Notes: a model not told the origin generated them from the sequence alone. A stretch of DNA of 64,000 nt from Chryseobacterium ginsenosidimutans (GCF_024807225.1 NZ_JANUCO010000001.1:2604001-2668000); one strand, 5' to 3'. Shown: positions 27,786 through 36,677, counted from the stretch's first letter. Program-made: numbers and translations.

Positions 27786-29030
27786 TTACTGTTTCATATC
27801 GTACATTAACAATGCTGTAACCAATTTAGGCTCAATAAATGTACATTTCGGAGGCATGCTTAGTTTTAAATCTGAAATTTTAATCATATCATTAAAACTT
27901 ACCGGGAAAATTCCGAATCCGACTTTTCCTCCTCCATTGTCTATTTTTTCTTTGATCTCAGCAATCCCTTCGATATTTGAAGTTCCTTTAATATAAGAAA
28001 TCTTATCGGAACTGTCTGATTCTTCGATTTTTAAAATATTCTTAAAGATATATTTATCCAAAAGATGATGATCCAGATTATCTAAAGACATTTCTATAGA
28101 ACGAAGGTCGTGCTTTACGTGAAGAGAATAAAATTTTCCTCCCAAATACATAGACATGTGGAATTTTTGTGAAGGATAATATGCCGTTTCTCCTTTTTCA
28201 TGAATCAAGAAATATTTTTCTAATTCTGCCAAAAACTCTTCATCCGACAATCCGTTAAGATCCGTTACAATCCTGTTGTAATCATGAATCTTAATAGACT
28301 GGTTAGAAACAATGAAACTATAGACGAAATTGTAAAGTTCCGTACCGTTATGTCTTTTATTTTTGTCTTTCTGATGCTTTGCATTCAGCGCTGTAGAACC
28401 GATTCTGTGGTGTCCGTCTGCGATGTAGAAAGAATCGATCTGATCAATAACTTCTTTAAACTGCTGTAGTTTCAGACGGTTATCAATTCTCCAGATTTTG
28501 TGTCTGATTCCTTTTGTATCCACATGATTGAAAATCGGAACGTTTTTCTCCTCATGGTTCATTAGCAATTCGATCTTAGAATTGGCAGGATAGGTTAACA
28601 ACACCGGTTCAGCCTGAATGTTTACTTTTTCAAGATAATGAGCCAGTTTCTCTTTCTTCTGAGGAATGGTGCTTTCATGTCTCTTGATTTTTCCGCTCCA
28701 GAAATCTTCAATACTCGTTAATCCCAAAAGTCCTCTGAAAACCTGTTTGTTAGGATATATTTGCTCATAAAGATAATAGGAAGAACTATCCTGGATGAGT
28801 TTTTTCTCTTCCACAAGTTCTTCAAATGTCGATCGGATTTTCCTTAAATTCCTATCAATATCTTTTGATTTACTTACAACATAAGGTTTTATCATGTTGA
28901 TATAAGTATTTTCAACTTGAGCTTTCTCCGCTATCTCTTCCTGTGTAAAATTATCCAAAGGATGGGTAGGGAAAGTGCTCTCATGGTCTTTATGAGGTCT
29001 TATTCCACGAAAAGGTTTAAAAACAGGCAT
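27786..29030 (-). CDS. DUF1015 protein of the serine biosynthesis operon
   Basis: A 414-residue cytoplasmic protein of the DUF1015 family. It starts MPVFKPFRGIRPHKDH and carries the conserved FYIADGHHRIGSTAL. A GHHR motif also occurs in ParB/SerK-like free serine kinases, so a role in serine phosphate metabolism is possible but unproven. It begins three bases after serA and is in line with serC, which supports a link to serine synthesis. Confidence 0.82.
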   Translation of the reverse strand: MPVFKPFRGIRPHKDHESTFPTHPLDNFTQEEIAEKAQVENTYINMIKPYVVSKSKDIDRNLRKIRSTFEELVEEKKLIQDSSSYYLYEQIYPNKQVFRGLLGLTSIEDFWSGKIKRHESTIPQKKEKLAHYLEKVNIQAEPVLLTYPANSKIELLMNHEEKNVPIFNHVDTKGIRHKIWRIDNRLKLQQFKEVIDQIDSFYIADGHHRIGSTALNAKHQKDKNKRHNGTELYNFVYSFIVSNQSIKIHDYNRIVTDLNGLSDEEFLAELEKYFLIHEKGETAYYPSQKFHMSMYLGGKFYSLHVKHDLRSIEMSLDNLDHHLLDKYIFKNILKIEESDSSDKISYIKGTSNIEGIAEIKEKIDNGGGKVGFGIFPVSFNDMIKISDLKLSMPPKCTFIEPKLVTALLMYDMKQ

Positions 29031-29033
29031 ATT

Positions 29034-29999
29034 TTAGTGTATAGTTTCTTTTTGTAGCTTAATAATTTGTTCTGCAAGTTCGACTCCGATTTTCTCCTGA
29101 GCATCCACTGTATTTCCGCCAACGTGCGGAGATAATGATAGAGCAGGATTCATCAAAAGAAGTACTTCAGGATTGGGTTCTTTTTCAAAAACATCCAAAG
29201 CAGCTCCCGCCACTTTTCCGGATTCGATAAAATCAATCATGGCAACTTCATTCATGACGCCGCCTCTTGCAGTATTTACGATGTAGACGCCGTCTTTCAT
29301 TTTTTCAAACTGAGGCGTGTCTATGATATATTCGTTCGTTTTAGGAGTATTGATACTAATGAAATCTGCATCTTTCAGGAATTCATCCATATCATTGACA
29401 GAAGTAATTTCAAAATTCACCGACTGTCCGTCGAAAAAACTTAAAGTAAGAGCTTTCGTTTTAGGCTTTCTCGTTAAGACTTTAACTTTCATTCCTAAAG
29501 AAATTCCTATTTTCAAAACTTCCTGACCGATACTTCCAAAACCGATCACTCCTAATGTTTTTCCTGAAAGTTCATAGGCATTGCTGAAGGATTTTTTCAT
29601 GGCATTGAAGTGAGTTTCCCCTTCCAACGGCATTAATCTGTTGGATTCGTGAAGAAATCTTGCCAATGAAAAGAAATGTCCGAAAACCAATTCCGCTACC
29701 GATTTTGAAGAGGCAGTCGGCGTATTGATTACTTTTATTCCTTTGCTTTTAGCGTATTCAACATCGATGTTGTCCATTCCGATACCGCCTCTTCCGATGA
29801 TTTTCAGACCAGGACAGGCGTCGATAAGATCTTGTCTTACTTTCGTAACACTTCTTACCAAAAGAACATCTACGTTATTCTCATTGATGAAATTGATGAC
29901 GTGGTCTTGTGCAACTTTGTTGTCCAAAACTTCAATCCCTGCATTTTTCAATGCTTCTTCACCTGCTTTCGAAATTCCGTCGTTAGCTAAAACTTTCAT
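29034..29999 (-). CDS. serA: D-3-phosphoglycerate dehydrogenase (short form)
   Basis: A 321-residue NAD-dependent D-2-hydroxyacid dehydrogenase. Motifs: GRGGIGMDNIDVEYAKSKGI, the NAD site GVIGFGSIGQEVLKIG, VNTARGGVMNE, and SPHVGGNT with the catalytic His. It lacks the C-terminal ACT domain, as in the short Bacteroidota SerA, so feedback by serine through ACT is not expected. Genome context (serC upstream, DUF1015 downstream) supports phosphoglycerate as the substrate. Confidence 0.9.
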   Translation of the reverse strand: MKVLANDGISKAGEEALKNAGIEVLDNKVAQDHVINFINENNVDVLLVRSVTKVRQDLIDACPGLKIIGRGGIGMDNIDVEYAKSKGIKVINTPTASSKSVAELVFGHFFSLARFLHESNRLMPLEGETHFNAMKKSFSNAYELSGKTLGVIGFGSIGQEVLKIGISLGMKVKVLTRKPKTKALTLSFFDGQSVNFEITSVNDMDEFLKDADFISINTPKTNEYIIDTPQFEKMKDGVYIVNTARGGVMNEVAMIDFIESGKVAGAALDVFEKEPNPEVLLLMNPALSLSPHVGGNTVDAQEKIGVELAEQIIKLQKETIH

Positions 30000-30122
30000 G
30001 TTTTTTTATTTAATTTAAATCGTTAAAGGTTGAATTATTAAAAATTTAAATGTTGCGCAATATTAAGAAAAATTAAAATAACAATTAATAATATTTAAAT
30101 GTTTGAATTTTAAATATTTAAG

Positions 30123-31187
30123 TTATTTAACAGACTTCATGACATCCACCAAAACTTGCACACTTTCAATCGGCAACGCATTGTATAAACTTGCTCTGTA
30201 ACCTCCCAAACTTCTGTGTCCGTTTAATCCGCTGATTCCGGCTGCTTTCCATGCATTATCAAACGCTTCTTTTTTGCTTTCGTCTTTTAATTTGAAAGAA
30301 ACATTCATTAGCGAACGGTCTTCTTTCACGCAGAACGTTTCAAATAAAGGATTGCTGTCGATTTCGTCATACAATAATTTTGCTTTTGCTTCATTTCTTG
30401 CTTCAGCAGCTGCAATTCCTCCGTTGTTTTCCAAATATTGTAAAGTCAGTAAAGACGCATAAACAGGGAAAACCGGCGGTGTATTGTACATCGATTCTTT
30501 GGCAATATGCTGAGAATAATCCAAGATTGAGAACATGTTTTCTCTTCCTGTTTTACCTAAAATTTCTTTTTTAATAACCACTAAAGTTACTCCTGCAGGT
30601 CCCATATTTTTCTGAGCTCCTGCATAAATTAGATCAAATTTTGAAAAATCTAATTGTCTTGAGAAAATATCAGAACTCATGTCGCAAACCATCAAAGTAT
30701 CAACTTCCGGGAAAGACTTCATCTGAGTTCCAAAGATCGTATTATTTGAAGTACAATGGAAATAATCGTATTCTGAACCCACCGTATAATCTTTCGGAAT
30801 AAAAGAGTAGTTTTCTTCTTTTGAAGAACCTACAACATCTACAGTTCCTACTTTTTTAGCTTCTTTAATAGCTCCAGAAGCCCAAGTTCCCGTATCTGTA
30901 TATGCTGCTTTTCCGCCAACTTTCATTAAATTGTAAGGAACCATCGCGAACTGCAGACTTGCACCACCTCCTAAATATAAAACTTCATAATCATCACCAA
31001 GGTTCATCAATCTTTTTACAATTGCGCGCGCTTCATCCATCACAGCCACAAAATCCTTACTTCTGTGAGAAATTTCAAGAAGTGAAAGTCCGATTCCGTT
31101 GAAATCTAAAATCGCCTGTGCTGATTTTTCGAAAACTTCCTGAGGTAAGATACATGGTCCTGCGCTAAAGTTGTGCTTTTTGCTCAT
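30123..31187 (-). CDS. serC: Phosphoserine aminotransferase
   Basis: A 354-residue fold-type I PLP enzyme converting 3-phosphohydroxypyruvate to phosphoserine. It starts KKHNFSAGPCILP; PLP lysine is K193 in YAGAQKNMGPAG; substrate-binding HRS is in EISHRSKDF. It is the first gene of the leftward serC-serA-DUF1015 group, with a 123-base gap before serA that shows no terminator. Confidence 0.95.
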   Translation of the reverse strand: MSKKHNFSAGPCILPQEVFEKSAQAILDFNGIGLSLLEISHRSKDFVAVMDEARAIVKRLMNLGDDYEVLYLGGGASLQFAMVPYNLMKVGGKAAYTDTGTWASGAIKEAKKVGTVDVVGSSKEENYSFIPKDYTVGSEYDYFHCTSNNTIFGTQMKSFPEVDTLMVCDMSSDIFSRQLDFSKFDLIYAGAQKNMGPAGVTLVVIKKEILGKTGRENMFSILDYSQHIAKESMYNTPPVFPVYASLLTLQYLENNGGIAAAEARNEAKAKLLYDEIDSNPLFETFCVKEDRSLMNVSFKLKDESKKEAFDNAWKAAGISGLNGHRSLGGYRASLYNALPIESVQVLVDVMKSVK

Positions 31188-31275
31188 AGTATTTATTTTT
31201 TGGATTTTCTGTAAAAACTTTTGCTCTTACAGCTTCATTTTTAGTTTCTTATTAAAAATTTCTGACTTTTTGTAT

Positions 31276-31312
31276 ATAAAAAACCGCCTCATAATAAATG
31301 AGACGGCAGTTT
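31276..31312 (-). terminator. Terminator of the ferredoxin gene
   Basis: CCGCCTCAT/ATGAGACGG stem with a five-base loop; the minus strand continues TTTTTTATA. Confidence 0.75.
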
Positions 31313-31313
31313 T

Positions 31314-31664
31314 TTATTCTCCGTGTAAGAATGCTTTTTTATTAAGCAATGTTTCTTCAGATTCTACATGATCTTCGTCCGGAACACAGCAATCTACCGG
31401 GCAAACCGCTGCACACTGTGGTTCTTCATGGAAGCCTTTGCATTCTGTACATTTGTCTGTAACGATGAAATATACATCATCACTTACGGGCTCTTGAGGA
31501 TCGTCTGCATTCATTGTGGTTCCCGATGGCATCGTTACCGTGCCCTTAAGTTCAGTACCTTCTGAAGCTTTCCAATCCACTGCTCCTTCATAAATTGCAT
31601 TATTTGGGCATTCTGGTTCGCAGGCTCCGCAATTAATACATTCATCAGTTATTTTAATAGCCAT
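31314..31664 (-). CDS. Two-[4Fe-4S] ferredoxin
   Basis: A 116-residue ferredoxin with two cluster motifs: CINCGACEPECPNNA near the N-terminus and CTECKGFHEEPQCAAVCPVD further on, the second with the longer spacing typical of the Azotobacter/Chromatium type. It is divergent from the acyl-CoA reductase gene and has its own terminator, so it is a soluble single-gene electron carrier. The partner enzyme is unknown. Confidence 0.92.
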   Translation of the reverse strand: MAIKITDECINCGACEPECPNNAIYEGAVDWKASEGTELKGTVTMPSGTTMNADDPQEPVSDDVYFIVTDKCTECKGFHEEPQCAAVCPVDCCVPDEDHVESEETLLNKKAFLHGE

Positions 31665-31723
31665 CGCTAATTTTTTTTAAATTTGCACAAAATTACAAAA
31701 TATTCCCCAATTTTACAGTAATT

Positions 31724-32758
31724 ATGAATATCGAAAATCAAGTTTTAGGACTTACAAAGGTAAGTGAATATATTAAAGAGTTTTTAGCAAAGAATAAAGA
31801 TTATTACAATGATAATGATTCTGATTTTGAATTATTGTTAGAAAAATCAAAAATAGAAAATCAGTGGTTTACTATTGAAAACCAGAAATTTGCTTTACAA
31901 CAGTGGGCAGATTTGCTTTCAGAGGAAAATATTAACAATTGGCTTAAAGAATATTCGATCTCAAAAATCTCAAAAAGAGTAGGGTTGATTATGGCCGGAA
32001 ATATTCCTTTGGTAGGTTTGCATGACGTTATTTCTGTGGTGTTGAGCAATCATATTCCTGTCATCAAATTATCTTCAAAAGACAGATACATTATTCCTTT
32101 TTTATTAAAGAAATGGAACGAGTTTTCGGAAGGAAACGTGCAGTTTGAATTTGTAGAAAGGTTAGAGAATTTTGATGCCGTCATCGCTACAGGAAGCAAT
32201 AATACAGCAAGATATCTGGAATATTATTTTAAAAATCATTTAAATATTATCAGAAAAAACAGGACTTCTGTTGCTGTTTTGAAAGGTGATGAAACGGAAG
32301 AAGAATTACAGCTTTTGGCGAATGATATTTTCCAGTATTTTGGATTGGGTTGCAGAAATGTAACGAGACTTTTTATTCCGCAGGATTTTTTAATCGACAG
32401 GTTATTTGAGAGTTTTATAGGTTTTCAGGATATCATCAATCATAATAAATATGCAAATAATTACGATTACAACAGAGCGGTTTATCTTTTAAATCAGGAC
32501 AAATTCTGGGATAATAATTTTGTGATGCTGAAAGAAGACGAAAAACTTTTCAGCCCGCTTTCTGTGATTAATTTCAGCAGATATTCTTCTTTGGATGAAG
32601 TGAAAAATTTTATTGCTGAAAATGAAGAAAATATTCAGTGTATTGCAGCAAAAGATGAATTGGGTTTTGACTCAATTAAATTTGGTGAAGCGCAAAATCC
32701 GGGTTTAAATACGTATGCGGATAATGTAGATACAATGAAATTTTTATCGTTAATATAA
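31724..32758 (+). CDS. LuxC-like acyl-CoA reductase
   Basis: A 344-residue protein of the acyl-CoA reductase (LuxC-like aldehyde dehydrogenase) family. Recognisable stretches are GLIMAGNIPLVGLHDVISVV, KLSSKDRYIIPFLLKKW, ATGSNNTARYLEYYF, and YFGLGCRNVTRLF, where the cysteine is the likely acyl-binding nucleophile. It may reduce fatty acyl-CoA to the aldehyde. It diverges from the ferredoxin gene. No dedicated fatty-acid genes flank it, so the substrate is not settled. Confidence 0.8.
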   Translation: MNIENQVLGLTKVSEYIKEFLAKNKDYYNDNDSDFELLLEKSKIENQWFTIENQKFALQQWADLLSEENINNWLKEYSISKISKRVGLIMAGNIPLVGLHDVISVVLSNHIPVIKLSSKDRYIIPFLLKKWNEFSEGNVQFEFVERLENFDAVIATGSNNTARYLEYYFKNHLNIIRKNRTSVAVLKGDETEEELQLLANDIFQYFGLGCRNVTRLFIPQDFLIDRLFESFIGFQDIINHNKYANNYDYNRAVYLLNQDKFWDNNFVMLKEDEKLFSPLSVINFSRYSSLDEVKNFIAENEENIQCIAAKDELGFDSIKFGEAQNPGLNTYADNVDTMKFLSLI

Positions 32759-32800
32759 ATCTTCGTATCTTACATCAATCAACCAATCAACAAGAATATT

Positions 32801-33247
32801 ATGAAAAAGTTACTGCTTATTGTTACCGTTTTAGCTTTTCAATTAGGGTTTTCTCAAAGCAGCAAAATAACAGTTGTGGAGAGCAAGAAAATTGAACTGA
32901 CTTCGGGATTAAGTAAAGATAAAATCGAGTTTTACAATAAAATATTTCTAAAATTCGTAGCAGCTTTGAAAGCTTCTGATAAGCAGACAATCAATACTTT
33001 AATCTCTGATAAGGTAAAAGATATTGTTACAGATAATATAATTGAGAAATTGTCCGGAGGAATCAGTTTTGAAAAGAAAACGGAGGTGTATAAATCGGGG
33101 TATCAAAAATTGTTGGATAATGAAACGTATCCTGCGATTCAATACAAATACATCGGAGATAATGAAACTCCGCCGAGAGATATTATCACGGTAATTTTTG
33201 AAAATGACGGCAAAATTCTTGGCGTAAAACCGGAATACAGCAAGTAA
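32801..33247 (+). CDS. Exported protein of unknown function, tandem copy 1
   Basis: A 148-residue exported protein (signal ending AFQLGFSQ). It is a clear paralogue of the next gene: both have a helical FLKFxxALKxSD segment, a YPxIQYKYxxD strand and a C-terminal FExDGKILGxKP. I do not recognise the family. The gap to its partner is 69 bases without a terminator. Confidence 0.65.
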   Translation: MKKLLLIVTVLAFQLGFSQSSKITVVESKKIELTSGLSKDKIEFYNKIFLKFVAALKASDKQTINTLISDKVKDIVTDNIIEKLSGGISFEKKTEVYKSGYQKLLDNETYPAIQYKYIGDNETPPRDIITVIFENDGKILGVKPEYSK

Positions 33248-33316
33248 TTTGTGAGTAATAAATAATAGGAAATAAGTAATTTCGTTTATTGTTTATTAGA
33301 AAATAATGAGAGCATA

Positions 33317-33778
33317 ATGAAAAAAATATTTTTAATTCTTTCTGTTTTATCTGTACAATTTTTTCTTTCGCAAAAAACGGGTGCGAAAGCTGAAAACGAC
33401 AAGAGTACCAACATAAACAGTAAAGCATCTTTAAATTTAAGCAAAGAAGAAATCGATCTTTATAACGGGAAATTTCTGAAATTTATCGAAGCTCTGAAGA
33501 TTTCTGATCGCGCTGCAATGGATGCATTATTGTCTGAACAAGCCAGAAAAATGGTTACAGATGTGGTGTATCAAAAATTGGCGAAAGATATTAAGACCAA
33601 TAAAACGTTTAAAATCATTAAAACAGGCAATAAGCCTTTAATTGACGGAAGCAGTTACCCGATGATTCAGTACAAATATTCTGATGATAAGGATGCAGAG
33701 CCAAAAGAAGTGATTACGGCCATGTTTGAAACTGATGGGAAAATATTGGGGATTAAACCGTATAAGATTACTAAGTGA
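33317..33778 (+). CDS. Exported protein of unknown function, tandem copy 2
   Basis: A 153-residue exported protein (signal MKKIFLILSVLSVQFFLSQ). Its core resembles copy 1 (FLKFIEALKISDRAAMDALL; YPMIQYKYSDD; FETDGKILGIKP). The C-terminal motif FxxDGKILGxKP is the most conserved part. The BI-1 gene follows 32 bases downstream, so all may share a transcript. Confidence 0.65.
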   Translation: MKKIFLILSVLSVQFFLSQKTGAKAENDKSTNINSKASLNLSKEEIDLYNGKFLKFIEALKISDRAAMDALLSEQARKMVTDVVYQKLAKDIKTNKTFKIIKTGNKPLIDGSSYPMIQYKYSDDKDAEPKEVITAMFETDGKILGIKPYKITK

Positions 33779-33810
33779 AATTATTTAAAAATTAAAATTA
33801 AAAAATAACT

Positions 33811-34497
33811 ATGATGACAGATGTTTTAGTCGCACACGCTAAAGACGTGGAAAAAGCTAGTTTTTACAGGAAAACATATTTGCACGTTGCATTATCTATT
33901 CTTGCATTTATCGGTGTTGAAACGGTGTTAATCCAAACCGTTCCGGAGCAGTTGATTGCTGCCATGTTTGCACAGAGATTTGCTTGGTTATTGATTATCG
34001 GAGTATTTTGGCTGGCTTCTGTTTTGGCTACAAAATGGTCGCTTTCTCAAAGTAAATCAACGCAGTATTTTGGACTTGGATTTTATATTTTATTGGAAGC
34101 GGTAATTTTTTTACCTCTAATTTATATAGCAATTAAGTATTCGGGAGCACAGGTAATTTATCAGGCTGCAATGTTAACGATTGCTATGTTTGCAGGGATT
34201 TCTGCAGTAGCTTTCACTTCAAAAAGAGATTTTTCATTCCTTAGAAATATTATCGTTATCGGAGGATTTATTTCGCTTGGATTAATTGTTGGCGGAATGC
34301 TTTTCGGTTTCAACCTTGGACTTTGGTTCTCTGTAGGAATGGTAATTTTGGCTTCTGCAACTATTTTATATCAAACGAGCAAGCTGAAAGATTCTTATGG
34401 AACAAATCAATATGTAGGAGCAGCTTTACAATTGTTTGCTTCAATTATGCTTTTGTTCTGGTACATTTTGAGTATCTTGATGAACAGAAGAAGCTAA
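33811..34497 (+). CDS. Bax inhibitor-1 / YccA family membrane protein
   Basis: A 228-residue inner-membrane protein with seven predicted spans (for example 27-45, 57-75, 84-104, 112-131, 145-166, 170-188, 201-222). The BI-1 landmarks AMFAGISAVAFTSKRDFSFL and GMLFGFNLGLWFSVGMV are present. Relatives are pH-sensitive calcium leak channels or regulators of FtsH. It ends before a strong terminator. Confidence 0.88.
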   Translation: MMTDVLVAHAKDVEKASFYRKTYLHVALSILAFIGVETVLIQTVPEQLIAAMFAQRFAWLLIIGVFWLASVLATKWSLSQSKSTQYFGLGFYILLEAVIFLPLIYIAIKYSGAQVIYQAAMLTIAMFAGISAVAFTSKRDFSFLRNIIVIGGFISLGLIVGGMLFGFNLGLWFSVGMVILASATILYQTSKLKDSYGTNQYVGAALQLFASIMLLFWYILSILMNRRS

Positions 34498-34560
34498 GAA
34501 TAATGATGAATTATAAATTATGAATTTTTCAAAAATTATAATTTATTTTTATAAACCCAA

Positions 34561-34595
34561 AAAATCCTGATGTCTTTTCATCGGGATTTTATTTT
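34561..34595 (+). terminator. Terminator after the BI-1 gene
   Basis: AAATCCTGATG/CATCGGGATTT stem around TCTTTT, followed by TATTTTT. Confidence 0.85.
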
Positions 34596-34601
34596 TGGTA
34601 T

Positions 34602-34702
34602 TTAAACACAAATTGGCACTATTTTTATCACAAATAACACAATTTTTAGAGAAAATAATTTGTGCAAATTCGTGAAAAATATTCGTGGAAATTAGTGTTT
34701 AA
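34602..34702. repeat. Inverted-repeat element with TTAAACACAAATT arms
   Basis: Arms of 13 bases at 34602-34614 and 34690-34702 match with one mismatch, enclosing about 75 bases. Its layout resembles the TTAACCGCAAAAG and TTTTAACGCAAAG elements elsewhere in the window. Confidence 0.6.
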
Positions 34703-34705
34703 GTT

Positions 34706-34954
34706 TTATTTATCAATCGATCCTAAAACCTTTTGAGCAAATGAATTTAAAGCATCTTTTTCGCTCATTCCGTTTTGTACGTTGGCGTGAACTTCCAAAG
34801 CTCCGCAGATATTTGTAATTAATTCTCCTGCAACGTTTAAATCCTCTTCACTTGTTCCTCTGAACTCGCTGAAACTTTCTAAAACTTCTAATGTTTTTTC
34901 AAGATTTTCGGGAGTCTGGTTTTGGTAAAACTGTCTGATTACGGGTAACTTCAT
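34706..34954 (-). CDS. DUF6952-type small protein
   Basis: An 82-residue acidic, helical protein (MKLPVIRQFYQNQTPENLEK..., EFRGTSEEDLNVAGELITNI). I assign it to DUF6952, a small Bacteroidota family found beside thioredoxin and peroxiredoxin genes. It begins two bases after the thioredoxin stop and so is in that operon. No role can be seen; a link to thiol redox control follows only from position. Confidence 0.65.
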   Translation of the reverse strand: MKLPVIRQFYQNQTPENLEKTLEVLESFSEFRGTSEEDLNVAGELITNICGALEVHANVQNGMSEKDALNSFAQKVLGSIDK

Positions 34955-34956
34955 AA

Positions 34957-35262
34957 TTACAATTCGTTAAATAAATTAATTAAACTTTCCGCCTGATTAG
35001 ACTGAACCTGATTCACCAATTCTCCGTTTTTAAAGATCGCAAAAGTAGGTAAATTATCAACTTTAGCTAATTTTCTGCTTTCCGGTAATTTTTCTGCATC
35101 TACATAAAGAAAAGGAATACTGTCGTTTTCAGATGCTAATTTCTTGAATTTCGGCTTCATGATTCTGCAGTTTCCACACCATGTTGCGCCGTATTGTACA
35201 ACTACTTTTTCATTGTCTGTTACGATATTTTGTAACGTATCTTCTGTTAATTCTGTATACAT
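34957..35262 (-). CDS. Thioredoxin-family protein
   Basis: A 101-residue thioredoxin fold with the active site ATWCGNCRIMKP (C29 and C32). CGNC differs from the CGPC of standard thioredoxin, and the cis-proline lies in VDNLPTFAIF. It lies between a peroxiredoxin gene and a DUF6952 gene on the same strand, so it probably reduces the neighbouring peroxiredoxin. Confidence 0.9.
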   Translation of the reverse strand: MYTELTEDTLQNIVTDNEKVVVQYGATWCGNCRIMKPKFKKLASENDSIPFLYVDAEKLPESRKLAKVDNLPTFAIFKNGELVNQVQSNQAESLINLFNEL

Positions 35263-35281
35263 AAGTTAAATTTGAAAAATT

Positions 35282-35376
35282 TAACAATGTAGCAATCTAA
35301 TAATTTACCCATGTAACAATTATTGGTAAACTGTTACATTCTTATATTGGTACATTTATATTTTGCTACATTGTTA
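35282..35376. repeat. Inverted repeat with TAACAATGTAGCAA arms
   Basis: Perfect 14-base arms (35282-35295 and 35363-35376) with an inner GTAACA/TGTTAC pair. It lies between the peroxiredoxin and thioredoxin genes and could reduce read-through within the operon. Confidence 0.8.
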
Positions 35377-35393
35377 TATTAAAAATTAAGATA

Positions 35394-36026
35394 TTAATTT
35401 TTTGCTAAATATTCAGCAGTAGAAGTTCTGTCAGCTTTCATAGCATCTTTTCCTTCTTCCCAGTTTGCAGGGCAAACTTCACCGTGCTTCTGAACGTGCG
35501 TGTAAGCGTCGATTAATCTTAAATATTCTTTTACGTTTCTTCCTAAAGGCATATCGTTTACAGACTCGTGGAAGATTTTTCCTGTTTCGTCGATAAGATA
35601 AGTCGCTCTGTATGTTACGTTAGAACCTGTGAAAACTTCTTCACCTTCGTCATTATATTCGAAATCCTGATCTACAATTCCCAACATATTTGCCAATTGT
35701 CTGTGTGTATCAGCCAAAAGAGGGTAAGTTACTCCTTCGATACCTCCGTTATCTTTTGATACGTTCAACCAAGCGAAGTGTACTTCGTTTGTGTCGCAAG
35801 AAGCACCGATTACTTTTGTATTTCTTTTTTCGAACTCACCTAAAGCCTCCTGAAAAGCGTGAAGTTCAGTCGGGCAAACAAAAGTAAAATCTTTTGGATA
35901 CCAGAACAAAATAACTTTTTGTTGGTTTGTTGTTGCTTCTTCAAAGATGTTGATTTTCAAATCGTCACCCATTTCAGACATTGCGTCTACTGCTACATTG
36001 GGGAATTTTTTTCCTACTAAAGACAT
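35394..36026 (-). CDS. 2-Cys peroxiredoxin (AhpC/Prx1 type)
   Basis: A 210-residue peroxidase that reduces hydrogen peroxide and alkyl hydroperoxides. Peroxidatic C51 is in PKDFTFVCPTE, resolving C185 in HGEVCPANW. The inserts EYNDEGEEVFTGSNVTYR are typical of the Bacteroidota subtype. It has a well-formed promoter (TTG-N20-TATATTTG). The thioredoxin and DUF6952 genes follow in the same direction after the inverted repeat. Confidence 0.93.
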   Translation of the reverse strand: MSLVGKKFPNVAVDAMSEMGDDLKINIFEEATTNQQKVILFWYPKDFTFVCPTELHAFQEALGEFEKRNTKVIGASCDTNEVHFAWLNVSKDNGGIEGVTYPLLADTHRQLANMLGIVDQDFEYNDEGEEVFTGSNVTYRATYLIDETGKIFHESVNDMPLGRNVKEYLRLIDAYTHVQKHGEVCPANWEEGKDAMKADRTSTAEYLAKN

Positions 36027-36059
36027 AATTTCCTTGTTTTTATATTTAAATTTCTACTG

Positions 36060-36090
36060 CAAATATATAAATATTTCGTCTATCGGTCAA
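36060..36090 (-). promoter_or_regulatory. Promoter of the peroxiredoxin gene
   Basis: On the minus strand, TTG, exactly 20 bases, then TATATTTG, 34 bases before the start codon. This is one of the best matches to the flavobacterial consensus in the window. Confidence 0.75.
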
Positions 36091-36142
36091 GTTGATATTG
36101 ATAAATAAAATCTATAATTGTTTTTGACATGAATGCAAATAA

Positions 36143-36166
36143 AAAAGCCCTGAATTCAGGGCTTTT
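36143..36166. terminator. 24-bp palindrome terminator, copy 1
   Basis: A perfect 24-base palindrome (AAAAGCCCTGAA and its complement, centred on GAATTC) able to act as a terminator in both directions. The same 24 bases occur at 37670-37693. Confidence 0.85.
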
Positions 36167-36256
36167 AGTTTATTTTAATAAAGTTAATGTACTTTATAAT
36201 TAAGATATCATCATAAATAAAACGTAGGTTTTATTTATTTAATTCTTTGATCTGTT

Positions 36257-36502
36257 TTATGGATTTAAGTCCCAACTTGATGAAGCGTGACCATTTCCTC
36301 CTACATTTCCGCAGGTTTCAGTAATCATATCTCCCATACTATGACCACTTCCCACTTCCATATCGCTTACTTCATATGAATAATGATATTCTGCTTGTTT
36401 TCCATTGTTACAAGTAATATAAGCTGTTTCATAAACTGTTCTATTACCTCCTCCCGATATGTTTTTTAAATTTTCTCGGTTTAGTTTCTTAAAGTTCTTC
36501 AT
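36257..36502 (-). CDS. Double-glycine-leader (bacteriocin-like) small peptide
   Basis: An 81-residue precursor. The N-terminus MKNFKKLNRENLKNISGG matches the leaders of bacteriocin-like peptides in Chryseobacterium, with the conserved LxxLNRxxLKxIxGG pattern; cleavage is expected after GG at 17-18. The core is rich in Gly, Tyr, His and Ser and has two Cys (ITCNNGK and TETCGNVGG). No peptidase-transporter or immunity gene is adjacent, so export must use a distant transporter. Function (antimicrobial, signal or other) is not shown. Confidence 0.7.
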   Translation of the reverse strand: MKNFKKLNRENLKNISGGGNRTVYETAYITCNNGKQAEYHYSYEVSDMEVGSGHSMGDMITETCGNVGGNGHASSSWDLNP

Positions 36503-36677
36503 AATGTAAATAGTTTTTATTTATTCCAAATGTAGTGATTAATATTTATTTAATAATAACGATACAAGTAAATTAATAAAATTGTTTCACTTTTGCTTTT
36601 TAAGTATAAGAAAACCTTCAGATTAAGAATTTCACAAATAAAAAAGACTATTTCAAAAAACAGACTTTTACTTTATT

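Noticed and set aside
34561..35376. CRISPR-like clustering of short repeats
   Set aside because: The repeats are single imperfect palindromes in separate gaps, not equally spaced direct repeats with spacers.
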